A stretch of 7,352 nt of DNA from an uncultured Flavobacteriaceae bacterium (GTDB lineage Bacteria; Bacteroidota; Bacteroidia; Flavobacteriales; Flavobacteriaceae), in contig CAJWAY010000059.1 in assembly GCA_913020685.1 (NCBI GenBank), forward strand, positions 1-7,352. The letters run 5' to 3'. The stretch's first letter is position 1; the number at the start of each line of letters is the position of its first letter. The notes below the pieces were generated by a model, which was given only the letters and a program-made list of their open reading frames with translations, made no database searches and was not told where the DNA came from. The translations under genes were made by a program, and so were the position numbers. Below, piece after piece: positions 1 to 4,985 of this stretch.

Positions 1-442
1 GATTGCTTGAATTCAGGGGTAACTGTTCAAAATGATGTAACAAACCATTAATCAAGGTTCCACTGTAATTTCCATGTCCGGGATGAACCACCATCCCCGC
101 TTTTTTGTTGACAATAATCAAATCATCGTCTTCATAGACAATATCTAAATCCATGGCTTCGGGGGTCAATAGGTTTTCATGAGGGGGGTAAGAAAATACA
201 ACCTTGACCCGGTCACCTCCTTTAACCTTGTAATTGGATTTTACAACATTTTCGTTGACTATAATGGCGCCTGCTTTTGCGGCTTGTTGGATTTTATTTC
301 GGGTGGCATTTTCAATGCGATTCATCAGGAACTTGTCTACCCTTAGGGGTTCTTGTCCCGGATCGGCATGGAATGCATAATGTTCATACAATGGATCGTC
401 GGTAAGTTCGGTTCCATCAATCGGTTTAGTTTCTTTTCCCAT
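1..442 (-). CDS. rluD: RluA/RluD-family 23S rRNA pseudouridine synthase, N-terminal part (runs off left edge)
   Basis: Enzymes of this family isomerise specific uridines in 23S rRNA to pseudouridine. The first 147 residues are visible. Residues 33-85 form an S4 RNA-binding domain (LRVDKFL, then a basic helix ending in AGAIIVN). Residues 101-122 carry the opening motif of the RluA catalytic domain (VYEDDDLIIVNKKAG, then VVHPG). The catalytic Asp, in the RLD motif, would lie beyond the left edge and cannot be checked. The ATG at 442 overlaps the last 17 bp of the upstream PASTA gene, which suggests translational coupling in a two-gene operon. No Shine-Dalgarno sequence is seen. The S4 domain fits RluD or RluC. 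I favour RluD because, from memory, flavobacteria keep an rluD-PASTA-ddl order, but the exact target uridines are inferred. Confidence 0.92.
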   Translation of the reverse strand, partial: MGKETKPIDGTELTDDPLYEHYAFHADPGQEPLRVDKFLMNRIENATRNKIQQAAKAGAIIVNENVVKSNYKVKGGDRVKVVFSYPPHENLLTPEAMDLDIVYEDDDLIIVNKKAGMVVHPGHGNYSGTLINGLLHHFEQLPLNSSN

Positions 443-980
443 TGCCCAATACCAAATCTATTTCTGAGGTTTTTTGTAGTAATGTTCCCGCCTCAAGTCG
501 CTCACCCTTATAGCGCATTTCCAAAACCATATCTTTACCTATGTTGTCTCTATAGCTGATTTCTCCTATGGAAAACCCAACCGACAACAAGGTAGCCTCA
601 GCATTTCTTCGGGTGATCTGAACCAAATCAGGAACACTGATTCTGCTGTAGCCAGATGGATTTAGTGTAATATAAATCTTACGGTTCTTCTTTACCAATT
701 TTCCAGGACCTGGTTGGTGTTCTATCACGCTTAGTGATGGATAATTAGGGTTGAATTTTGAGGAGTCAATGATTTCATATCTTAGTTCTTTGTCTTCTAA
801 GATTTGTGTTAAGTTGATTATGTTTATACCGCTGAGATCGGGAACTTTTTGATGTTTATTGTGAAAGGTTATGTACTTTAAAAAACTTAGGCTTAAATAC
901 ACTAAAAATGTACCCGCCAAAAAGGCAAGGGTTAATTGAATGAAAAGCGTTTTACTGAAAAGAAACCTAAAAAAACTCAT
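426..980 (-). CDS. Membrane-anchored protein with two PASTA domains
   Basis: A 184-residue protein. A short basic N-terminus (MSFFRFLFSK) leads into one hydrophobic segment at about residues 12-33, followed by two PASTA repeats at about 46-108 (opens VPDLSG, ends IYITLNP) and 116-179 (opens VPDLVQ, ends IDLVLGNG). The charge pattern predicts the N-terminus in the cytoplasm and the PASTA domains in the periplasm. PASTA domains are known from penicillin-binding proteins and PknB-type kinases, where they sense or bind cell-wall material; this protein has no kinase or transpeptidase domain. The frame stays open upstream to an ATG at 1013, but I chose 980 because a TAnnTTTG promoter box at 997-1004 lies between the two and because flavobacterial homologues, as I recall them, begin MSxF. 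It is divergent from ddl and co-directional with the pseudouridine synthase. A role in peptidoglycan is inferred from domain and neighbour only. Confidence 0.9.
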   Translation of the reverse strand: MSFFRFLFSKTLFIQLTLAFLAGTFLVYLSLSFLKYITFHNKHQKVPDLSGINIINLTQILEDKELRYEIIDSSKFNPNYPSLSVIEHQPGPGKLVKKNRKIYITLNPSGYSRISVPDLVQITRRNAEATLLSVGFSIGEISYRDNIGKDMVLEMRYKGERLEAGTLLQKTSEIDLVLGNGKRN

Positions 981-996
981 CCCGTAAATTAATTCC

Positions 997-1004
997 CAAA
1001 GATA
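997..1004 (-). promoter_or_regulatory. Bacteroidota -7 promoter box for the PASTA-rluD operon
   Basis: Read on the minus strand this is TATCTTTG, a full match to the Bacteroidota -7 consensus TAnnTTTG. It sits 16 nt upstream of the ATG at 980, leaving room for a leader of roughly 10 nt. I see no clear -33 TTG at the usual spacing, so the call rests on the -7 box and its position. Confidence 0.5.
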
Positions 1005-1041
1005 ATAAATCAATACTCTAAAGAATTAATTTTAAATACAA

Positions 1042-1049
1042 TACCTTTG
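1042..1049 (+). promoter_or_regulatory. Bacteroidota -7 promoter box for ddl
   Basis: TACCTTTG is a full match to TAnnTTTG and lies 15 nt before the ATG of ddl at 1065. The possible upstream TTG start of ddl at 1047 falls inside this box, which argues for the ATG. No good -33 element is visible. The box mirrors the one for the PASTA gene, 37 bp away on the other strand, so the 84-bp gap looks like a divergent promoter region. Confidence 0.5.
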
Positions 1050-1064
1050 ATTAAAGCTTATTGT

Positions 1065-2036
1065 ATGAGTAAAAAAGTAGTGGGAATCGCCATGGGAGGG
1101 TACTCCTCTGAACGAGAAATTTCTCTTGAAAGCGGAAATGCTGTTTATAAAGCTTTACCTCAATCTCGTTGGGATTGCTATAGAATAGTGGTCGATAAAG
1201 ACTTCTGGACTGTTATTGATAATAAAGAAAAACAATACCCCCTCAACTTAGAAAATTTATCATTCAAAATGGATAATAAAAATGTTCATTTCGATGTAGT
1301 TTTCAATGCAATTCATGGAGCCCCGGGAGAGGATGGACAATTGGCTAAAAAATTGGACCAACTGTATATTCCACATACAAGCTGCAGTGAAAAAATTGCA
1401 GCATTAACTTTTAATAAAAGAGATTGTCTAGAAAAAGTTAAAGAATGGGGGATTCCAGTAGCAAAATCATTCACTTATGACCTGGGAGATCCATTGGATG
1501 TCGACTCGGTTATAAATAAGATTGGTTTGCCATGTTTTGTCAAACCCAATCGATCCGGAAGCAGTTACGGTGTTGTAAAAGTTTATGAAAAAAAAGACCT
1601 AAAGGACGCTATCCATACTGCCCTCAAGGAGGATGCACAATTGATCATCGAGGCGAATTTAGTCGGGATGGAAATATCTGTAGGAGCATATAGATTGAAT
1701 GATCAAGTAATCGTTTTACCAATTACAGAGATCATTTCGGAAAACGATTTTTTTGACTATGATGCCAAATACAATGGTAAATCTCAAGAAATTACTCCAG
1801 CCCGACTAGATGAAACGACAATCGATGATATTAATAGTATCGTTAAAAAACTATTCCAACAGTTGGAACTCCAAGGAGTTTGCAGGAGCGAATTCATTAT
1901 TGTGGAGGGTACTCCCCATTTGTTAGAAGTAAATACAATTCCAGGTTTGACTCCTGCCAGTCTTATACCTCAACAAGTTAGTGCTGCAGGGATTGAATTG
2001 GCAGAATTTTTCGAATCCTTACTATTAAAAAAATAA
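1065..2036 (+). CDS. ddl: D-alanine--D-alanine ligase
   Basis: Cytoplasmic ATP-grasp enzyme that joins two D-alanines to make the dipeptide end of the peptidoglycan stem. At 323 residues it has normal family length. Visible motifs are GGYSSEREIS (E16 matches the catalytic Glu15 of E. coli DdlB), HGAPGEDG at 84-91 (family signature), KPNRSGSSYGV at 160-170 (nucleotide and substrate loop, Ser matching Ser150), DAKY at 233-236 (matching Lys215-Tyr216), VCRSEF with R274 (matching Arg255), and LEVNTIPG at 287-294 (metal ligands E288 and N290). The Tyr in the omega loop, rather than the His of VanA-type enzymes, predicts D-Ala-D-Ala rather than D-Ala-D-Lac. The frame extends six codons upstream to a TTG at 1047, but that codon lies in the promoter box, so the ATG at 1065 is preferred. 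Probably transcribed onward into coaD. Confidence 0.97.
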   Translation: MSKKVVGIAMGGYSSEREISLESGNAVYKALPQSRWDCYRIVVDKDFWTVIDNKEKQYPLNLENLSFKMDNKNVHFDVVFNAIHGAPGEDGQLAKKLDQLYIPHTSCSEKIAALTFNKRDCLEKVKEWGIPVAKSFTYDLGDPLDVDSVINKIGLPCFVKPNRSGSSYGVVKVYEKKDLKDAIHTALKEDAQLIIEANLVGMEISVGAYRLNDQVIVLPITEIISENDFFDYDAKYNGKSQEITPARLDETTIDDINSIVKKLFQQLELQGVCRSEFIIVEGTPHLLEVNTIPGLTPASLIPQQVSAAGIELAEFFESLLLKK

Positions 2037-2094
2037 CTCTCATAAAGGTTATCAAAACAGTCAATTAGTTTAGTTTTAAACGAATCAAAAAATG

Positions 2095-2107
2095 CACTAA
2101 TTTAGTG
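2095..2107. repeat. 13-bp inverted repeat directly before coaD
   Basis: CACTAA-T-TTAGTG is a perfect 6+6 inverted repeat around one base, ending 2 nt before the coaD ATG. The rest of the 73-bp ddl-coaD gap is AT-rich, with only a weak -7-like sequence (TAGTTTTA at 2071-2078, final G missing). The repeat could be an operator half-site pair or a weak hairpin at the ribosome site. Arms this short are also expected by chance in AT-rich DNA. Confidence 0.25.
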
Positions 2108-2109
2108 TT

Positions 2110-2562
2110 ATGAAATGTGCTGTTTTTCCAGGATCCTTTGACCCCATAACTTTGGGACATTTGGATATCTTAGAGCGTAGTATTCCACTTTTTGATGAAA
2201 TAATCATTGGGGTGGGAACAAACTCCGAAAAAAAATATATGTTTCCTCTTAATAAAAGAATGGCTTTCATTGAAGAAACTTTTTCAGAGTATAAAAGTAT
2301 TTCCGTAGTTAAATATCAGGGATTAACCATTGAATTTTGTAAAAAAGTACAAGCCAATTTTATTCTCCGAGGTTTGAGAAATCCTGCTGATTTTGAATTT
2401 GAAAAGGCCATTGCCCACACCAATAGAAAGTTGTCTGGAATTGAAACGGTTTTTCTCCTAACTTCGGCCAAAACATCTTTTATAAGTAGTAGTATAGTTA
2501 GGGAGATTATATCCAATCGAGGGGATTATACTCAATTGGTTCCTCCCACTGTCAGAGTCTAA
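2110..2562 (+). CDS. coaD: Phosphopantetheine adenylyltransferase
   Basis: Catalyses the fourth step of coenzyme A synthesis: 4'-phosphopantetheine plus ATP gives dephospho-CoA and pyrophosphate, in the cytoplasm. It is a nucleotidyltransferase with a Rossmann-like fold and, in the family, forms a hexamer. Its 150 residues are the usual bacterial CoaD length. Seen in the sequence: FPGSFDPITLGH at 6-17, containing the T/HxGH nucleotide-binding motif with H17; a lysine pair at 41-42 where the family has its substrate lysine; ILRGLRNPADFEFE at 85-98, with R87 and R90; and ISSSIVRE at 125-132, the C-terminal ATP-binding signature. It follows ddl after 73 bp and may share its transcript. Its TAA stop overlaps the TAG of the convergent Nudix gene by 4 bp (CTAA at 2559-2562), leaving no intergenic terminator. 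Confidence 0.97.
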   Translation: MKCAVFPGSFDPITLGHLDILERSIPLFDEIIIGVGTNSEKKYMFPLNKRMAFIEETFSEYKSISVVKYQGLTIEFCKKVQANFILRGLRNPADFEFEKAIAHTNRKLSGIETVFLLTSAKTSFISSSIVREIISNRGDYTQLVPPTVRV

Positions 2563-3164
2563 TTGATCAGTTCAATCTCTTTCAAAAGTAATTTAATGTT
2601 TTGGTAGGCATTTTCCATCAAATGAGGAACTTCATCCTTAGATTTCCACTCCGCCCGATCAATACCCTCATCCAACTGAGGTTCCAAAATTCCATCGTAG
2701 GAAGTGGTCATTAAATACCAATAAGTTTTCTTCAATTTATACTTACCGTTTCTGGAAAAAAGATGAAAGGTATGGTTGAGTTTCTTTTTTACAATCAAAT
2801 CCTTTACTCCCGTTTCCTCCATAACTTCTCTTACTGCTCCATCTATCAAAAATTCTTTTTTTTCAACTTTACCTTTAGGTAAGTCCCATTTATCATTTCT
2901 GAAAATAAATAAAATCTTCCCGCTTACATGTTCTACAAGACCTCCAGCTGCTTCAACTAATGAAAAGATTTTCAACATGTGTTTCCATAACTTATTCTCC
3001 CTGGAATGATATAAATAAACACCTTTTGTTTTTTTTGATTTCAAAGCAGAAATGATTTGGTTTTGGTCACTATATTTAATGTAGAAAAGGGGAGTCTCAT
3101 CATTGTGTTCTATTATTTGGGTGGTAAGTAAAACAAATTTTCTATTGAAAAAAACTTTATACAT
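2559..3164 (-). CDS. Nudix hydrolase with an N-terminal extension
   Basis: A 201-residue protein with a complete Nudix box at residues 98-120, matching G-x5-E-x7-REUxEExGU: G98, E104, then REVMEETGV, with the metal-binding glutamates intact. Just before it, NDKWDLPKGK is the usual Nudix lead-in. Nudix enzymes cleave nucleoside diphosphates linked to another group, but the box does not fix the substrate and I cannot name it. About 65 residues precede the Nudix fold; they contain no motif I recognise. The start at 3164 (MYKVFFN) fits flavobacterial homologues as I recall them. It starts 6 bp from the divergent pyrE start, so its promoter must lie within pyrE. It is convergent with coaD, with overlapping stops. 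Being paired with pyrE hints at nucleotide metabolism, but this is only inference. Confidence 0.93.
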   Translation of the reverse strand: MYKVFFNRKFVLLTTQIIEHNDETPLFYIKYSDQNQIISALKSKKTKGVYLYHSRENKLWKHMLKIFSLVEAAGGLVEHVSGKILFIFRNDKWDLPKGKVEKKEFLIDGAVREVMEETGVKDLIVKKKLNHTFHLFSRNGKYKLKKTYWYLMTTSYDGILEPQLDEGIDRAEWKSKDEVPHLMENAYQNIKLLLKEIELIN

Positions 3165-3170
3165 TTACAT

Positions 3171-3815
3171 ATGATTTATAGTCAAGATACGGCCCAACAG
3201 ACCGCTAGATCCCTGTTACAAATTAATGCAATTAAATTGAATCCTAAAAATCCATTTACTTGGGCCAGTGGATGGAAGTCTCCAATTTACTGTGATAATA
3301 GGGTAGTACTTTCTTATCCTGATACGAGAAGCTTTTTGGCTCAAAAAATAGCCGAACAAGCACAACAAATCTATAATAAAGATTATGTAGTTGCAGGAGT
3401 TGCCACCGGTGCTATCGGAATTGGGGTTTTAGTAGCTGATATTCTCAATGCTCCATTTATATATGTAAGACCACGGCCAAAGTCACATGGTAGACAAAAT
3501 CAAATTGAAGGAAAGCTTGAAACTGATCAAAAAGTGTTGGTAATAGAGGATTTAATCTCCACAGGAAAGAGCAGTCTAAATGCCGTAAATGCCATCAAAA
3601 AAGAGGGGGTTGAGGTATTAGGGATGTTAGGGCTATTTGATTATGGATTTGATTTGGCCAGAGAAAATTTTAAAGAGGAGGAAATTCAACTTTATACTTT
3701 GAGTGATTATAATAATTTGATAATTGAAGCCGAGCAATCCAATTACATCAAAGCTGAAGAAATATCGCTACTTAAATCTTGGAGAGTCTCTCCTTCCAAA
3801 TGGCAGCAATACTAG
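3171..3815 (+). CDS. pyrE: Orotate phosphoribosyltransferase
   Basis: Cytoplasmic enzyme of de novo pyrimidine synthesis: orotate plus PRPP gives orotidine 5'-phosphate. Its 214 residues are typical. Residues 20-43 hold the N-terminal orotate-site region (NPFTWASGWKSPIYCDNR). Residues 98-113 form the mobile basic loop (YVRPRPKSHGRQNQIE). Residues 122-134 are the PRPP-binding motif (VLVIEDLISTGKS, with the acidic pair E126-D127). The ATG at 3171 is 6 bp from the Nudix start on the other strand, so the promoter should lie inside the Nudix coding region. A partial -7 match (TACATTTA) ends only 3 nt before the ATG and is not convincing. The TAG stop overlaps the birA stop by 4 bp in the palindrome CTAG. 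Other pyrimidine genes are absent from the window. Confidence 0.97.
   Translation: MIYSQDTAQQTARSLLQINAIKLNPKNPFTWASGWKSPIYCDNRVVLSYPDTRSFLAQKIAEQAQQIYNKDYVVAGVATGAIGIGVLVADILNAPFIYVRPRPKSHGRQNQIEGKLETDQKVLVIEDLISTGKSSLNAVNAIKKEGVEVLGMLGLFDYGFDLARENFKEEEIQLYTLSDYNNLIIEAEQSNYIKAEEISLLKSWRVSPSKWQQY
3781..3793. repeat. GC-rich perfect palindrome near the end of pyrE
   Basis: GGAGAG-T-CTCTCC is a perfect 6+6 inverted repeat, able to form a 5-bp stem with a 3-nt loop on either strand. It lies 19 bp before the overlapping stops of pyrE and birA. No T-run follows on either strand, so it is not a classical intrinsic terminator. It might still pause converging transcripts. It also encodes the WRVSP part of PyrE, so chance and codon choice are possible explanations. 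Confidence 0.3.
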
Positions 3816-4549
3816 TATATCATTTCAATGGTTCCATGAGCATAGTTAAAAACTTCTCCTGATGTTTTTCGAATCCGCAATAAGCCATTTTCAGTAACTC
3901 CTAAGATAACACCTTGAAATTTTTCATTATCCATTTCAAAAGTTGAGATTTTTCCTTTTTGAAAAAGTAAATCCTCGTATTCCAACCTTAATGACAAGGA
4001 ACCCTCGTCTGAGATTCTGTCTAAGTAAACCTCTAAAAAAATCAAAATACCATTGAAGACGTCAGCAATTTCTATCTCATAACCTTTTTTTTGAAATAGA
4101 GAACTTGCATTAGGAAGGCCCTCAAAATATTCTTGATTGATATTTACACCAATACCAATAATGGACGCTTTAATCAAGTTCCCTTTTATTATGTTTTCAA
4201 TCAAAATACCTCCTATTTTACTATTACCTGACAAAATGTCGTTAGGCCATTTTAACTTTAAATCAAGATCCTCGAATTTAAGCAAAGCCTTTGCAATACT
4301 CAAAGTGATTGCACAATTGATTGCAAAAGCCTCTTTAATTGTCAGCTTTGTAAAATACTTAAATAAGCTGAATGTAAGGTTTTTCATAGGTTCTGTCTGC
4401 CAATGCTTGTTCCTTTGCCCCCTACCCTGGGTTTGATTTCTAACCCACACCAAATCTCCGTCAGAGCAATCACCTGAATTAAATCTTTCCTTCAACCAGT
4501 CGTTTGATGATTCAGTGGCATCAAGTTTGATTATATTGAAATAGGTCAT
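3812..4549 (-). CDS. birA: Biotin--[acetyl-CoA-carboxylase] ligase, stand-alone type
   Basis: Activates biotin with ATP to biotinyl-5'-AMP and attaches it to the lysine of a biotin carrier domain, such as that of acetyl-CoA carboxylase. Motifs in the 245 residues: LDATESSND at 9-17, TQGRGQRN at 40-47 (biotinyl-AMP loop), KWPNDI at 100-105, KIGGILIE at 111-118 (K111 matches the active-site lysine of E. coli BirA), GIGVNIN at 132-138, and a small C-terminal beta domain from about residue 195. The N-terminal helix-turn-helix of E. coli BirA is absent, so it should not act as the biotin-operon repressor. No biotin synthesis genes are nearby. The stop overlaps that of pyrE. A partial -7 match on the minus strand (TACATTTT, 4571-4578) lies 21 nt upstream of the ATG. 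Confidence 0.95.
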   Translation of the reverse strand: MTYFNIIKLDATESSNDWLKERFNSGDCSDGDLVWVRNQTQGRGQRNKHWQTEPMKNLTFSLFKYFTKLTIKEAFAINCAITLSIAKALLKFEDLDLKLKWPNDILSGNSKIGGILIENIIKGNLIKASIIGIGVNINQEYFEGLPNASSLFQKKGYEIEIADVFNGILIFLEVYLDRISDEGSLSLRLEYEDLLFQKGKISTFEMDNEKFQGVILGVTENGLLRIRKTSGEVFNYAHGTIEMIY

Positions 4550-4551
4550 GT

Positions 4552-4587
4552 TTTGGAACGCTATGAATTTAAAATGTAATAAATTTG
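4552..4587 (+). promoter_or_regulatory. Bacteroidota-type promoter for the rsfS-ftsH operon
   Basis: TAAATTTG at 4580-4587 is a full TAnnTTTG -7 match, 20 nt before the rsfS ATG. A TTTG at 4552-4555 could be the -33 element; the 24-bp spacing is slightly longer than usual. The site fills most of the 58-bp gap between the divergent birA and rsfS genes. Confidence 0.5.
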
Positions 4588-4607
4588 TGTAAAACTAGAA
4601 TTTTTTA

Positions 4608-4979
4608 ATGTCAAAACCGCGGTCTACTGAGGATTCCCTAATTTCAAACATAGTTGACGGTATAGAAAATGTTAAGGGATTAGACGTAAGTATTTTGGAC
4701 CTCAGAGATATTGAAAATACCGTTTGTAAGTATTTTGTTGTTTGCACTGGAAGTTCAAATACTCATGTAAGTGCAATCGTTAGTGCAATTACAAAGAAGG
4801 TTAGTAAAGAGATGAAAGAGAAACCTTTTCAAACAGAAGGTAATGAGAACGCTGAATGGGTTTTGATTGATTATATTAATGTTGTCGTTCATGTTTTTCA
4901 AAAACAAATCAGAGAATATTACAGTATTGAAGAGCTATGGGGTGATGCCAAAACTACAAAAGTTGCATCAAATTATTAA
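4608..4979 (+). CDS. rsfS: Ribosome silencing factor RsfS (YbeB/Iojap family)
   Basis: RsfS binds ribosomal protein L14 (uL14) on the 50S subunit and blocks joining of the subunits, lowering translation when nutrients are short. The 123 residues cover the whole family domain: LDVSILDLRDIENTVCKYFVVCTGSSNTHV (about 25-54, shown by its DLRD and CTGSS cores) and the C-terminal signature with EGNENAEWVLIDY (77-89), VVVHVF (92-97) and REYYSIEELWGDA (102-114). The ATG at 4608 follows a good -7 box. The stop is 6 bp before the ftsH ATG, so the two are almost certainly one operon, an order I recall as usual for flavobacteria. birA is divergent. Confidence 0.96.
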   Translation: MSKPRSTEDSLISNIVDGIENVKGLDVSILDLRDIENTVCKYFVVCTGSSNTHVSAIVSAITKKVSKEMKEKPFQTEGNENAEWVLIDYINVVVHVFQKQIREYYSIEELWGDAKTTKVASNY

Positions 4980-4985
4980 TTGATT

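Noticed and set aside
353..559. A 68-codon plus-strand open frame at the pseudouridine synthase/PASTA junction
   Set aside because: It is antisense to two genes with clear domains; its composition (many Phe and Pro) fits a chance frame.
1047..1064. TTG start adding six residues to Ddl
   Set aside because: The TTG is part of the TAnnTTTG promoter box, and the ATG at 1065 gives the expected N-terminus.
2532..2576. Short inverted repeats around the coaD/Nudix stops (for example ATTGA-TCAGT-TCAAT at 2562-2576) as a terminator
   Set aside because: Stems are 5-6 bp, AT-rich and lack a following T-run, so they do not support a terminator call.
3029..3036. T8 run within the Nudix gene as a frameshift site
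   Set aside because: It encodes lysine and neighbouring codons in a continuous frame with intact sequence on both sides; runs of eight are common in DNA of this composition.
4137..4436. A 99-codon plus-strand open frame inside birA
   Set aside because: It covers the catalytic core of the biotin-protein ligase in antisense and resembles no family I know.
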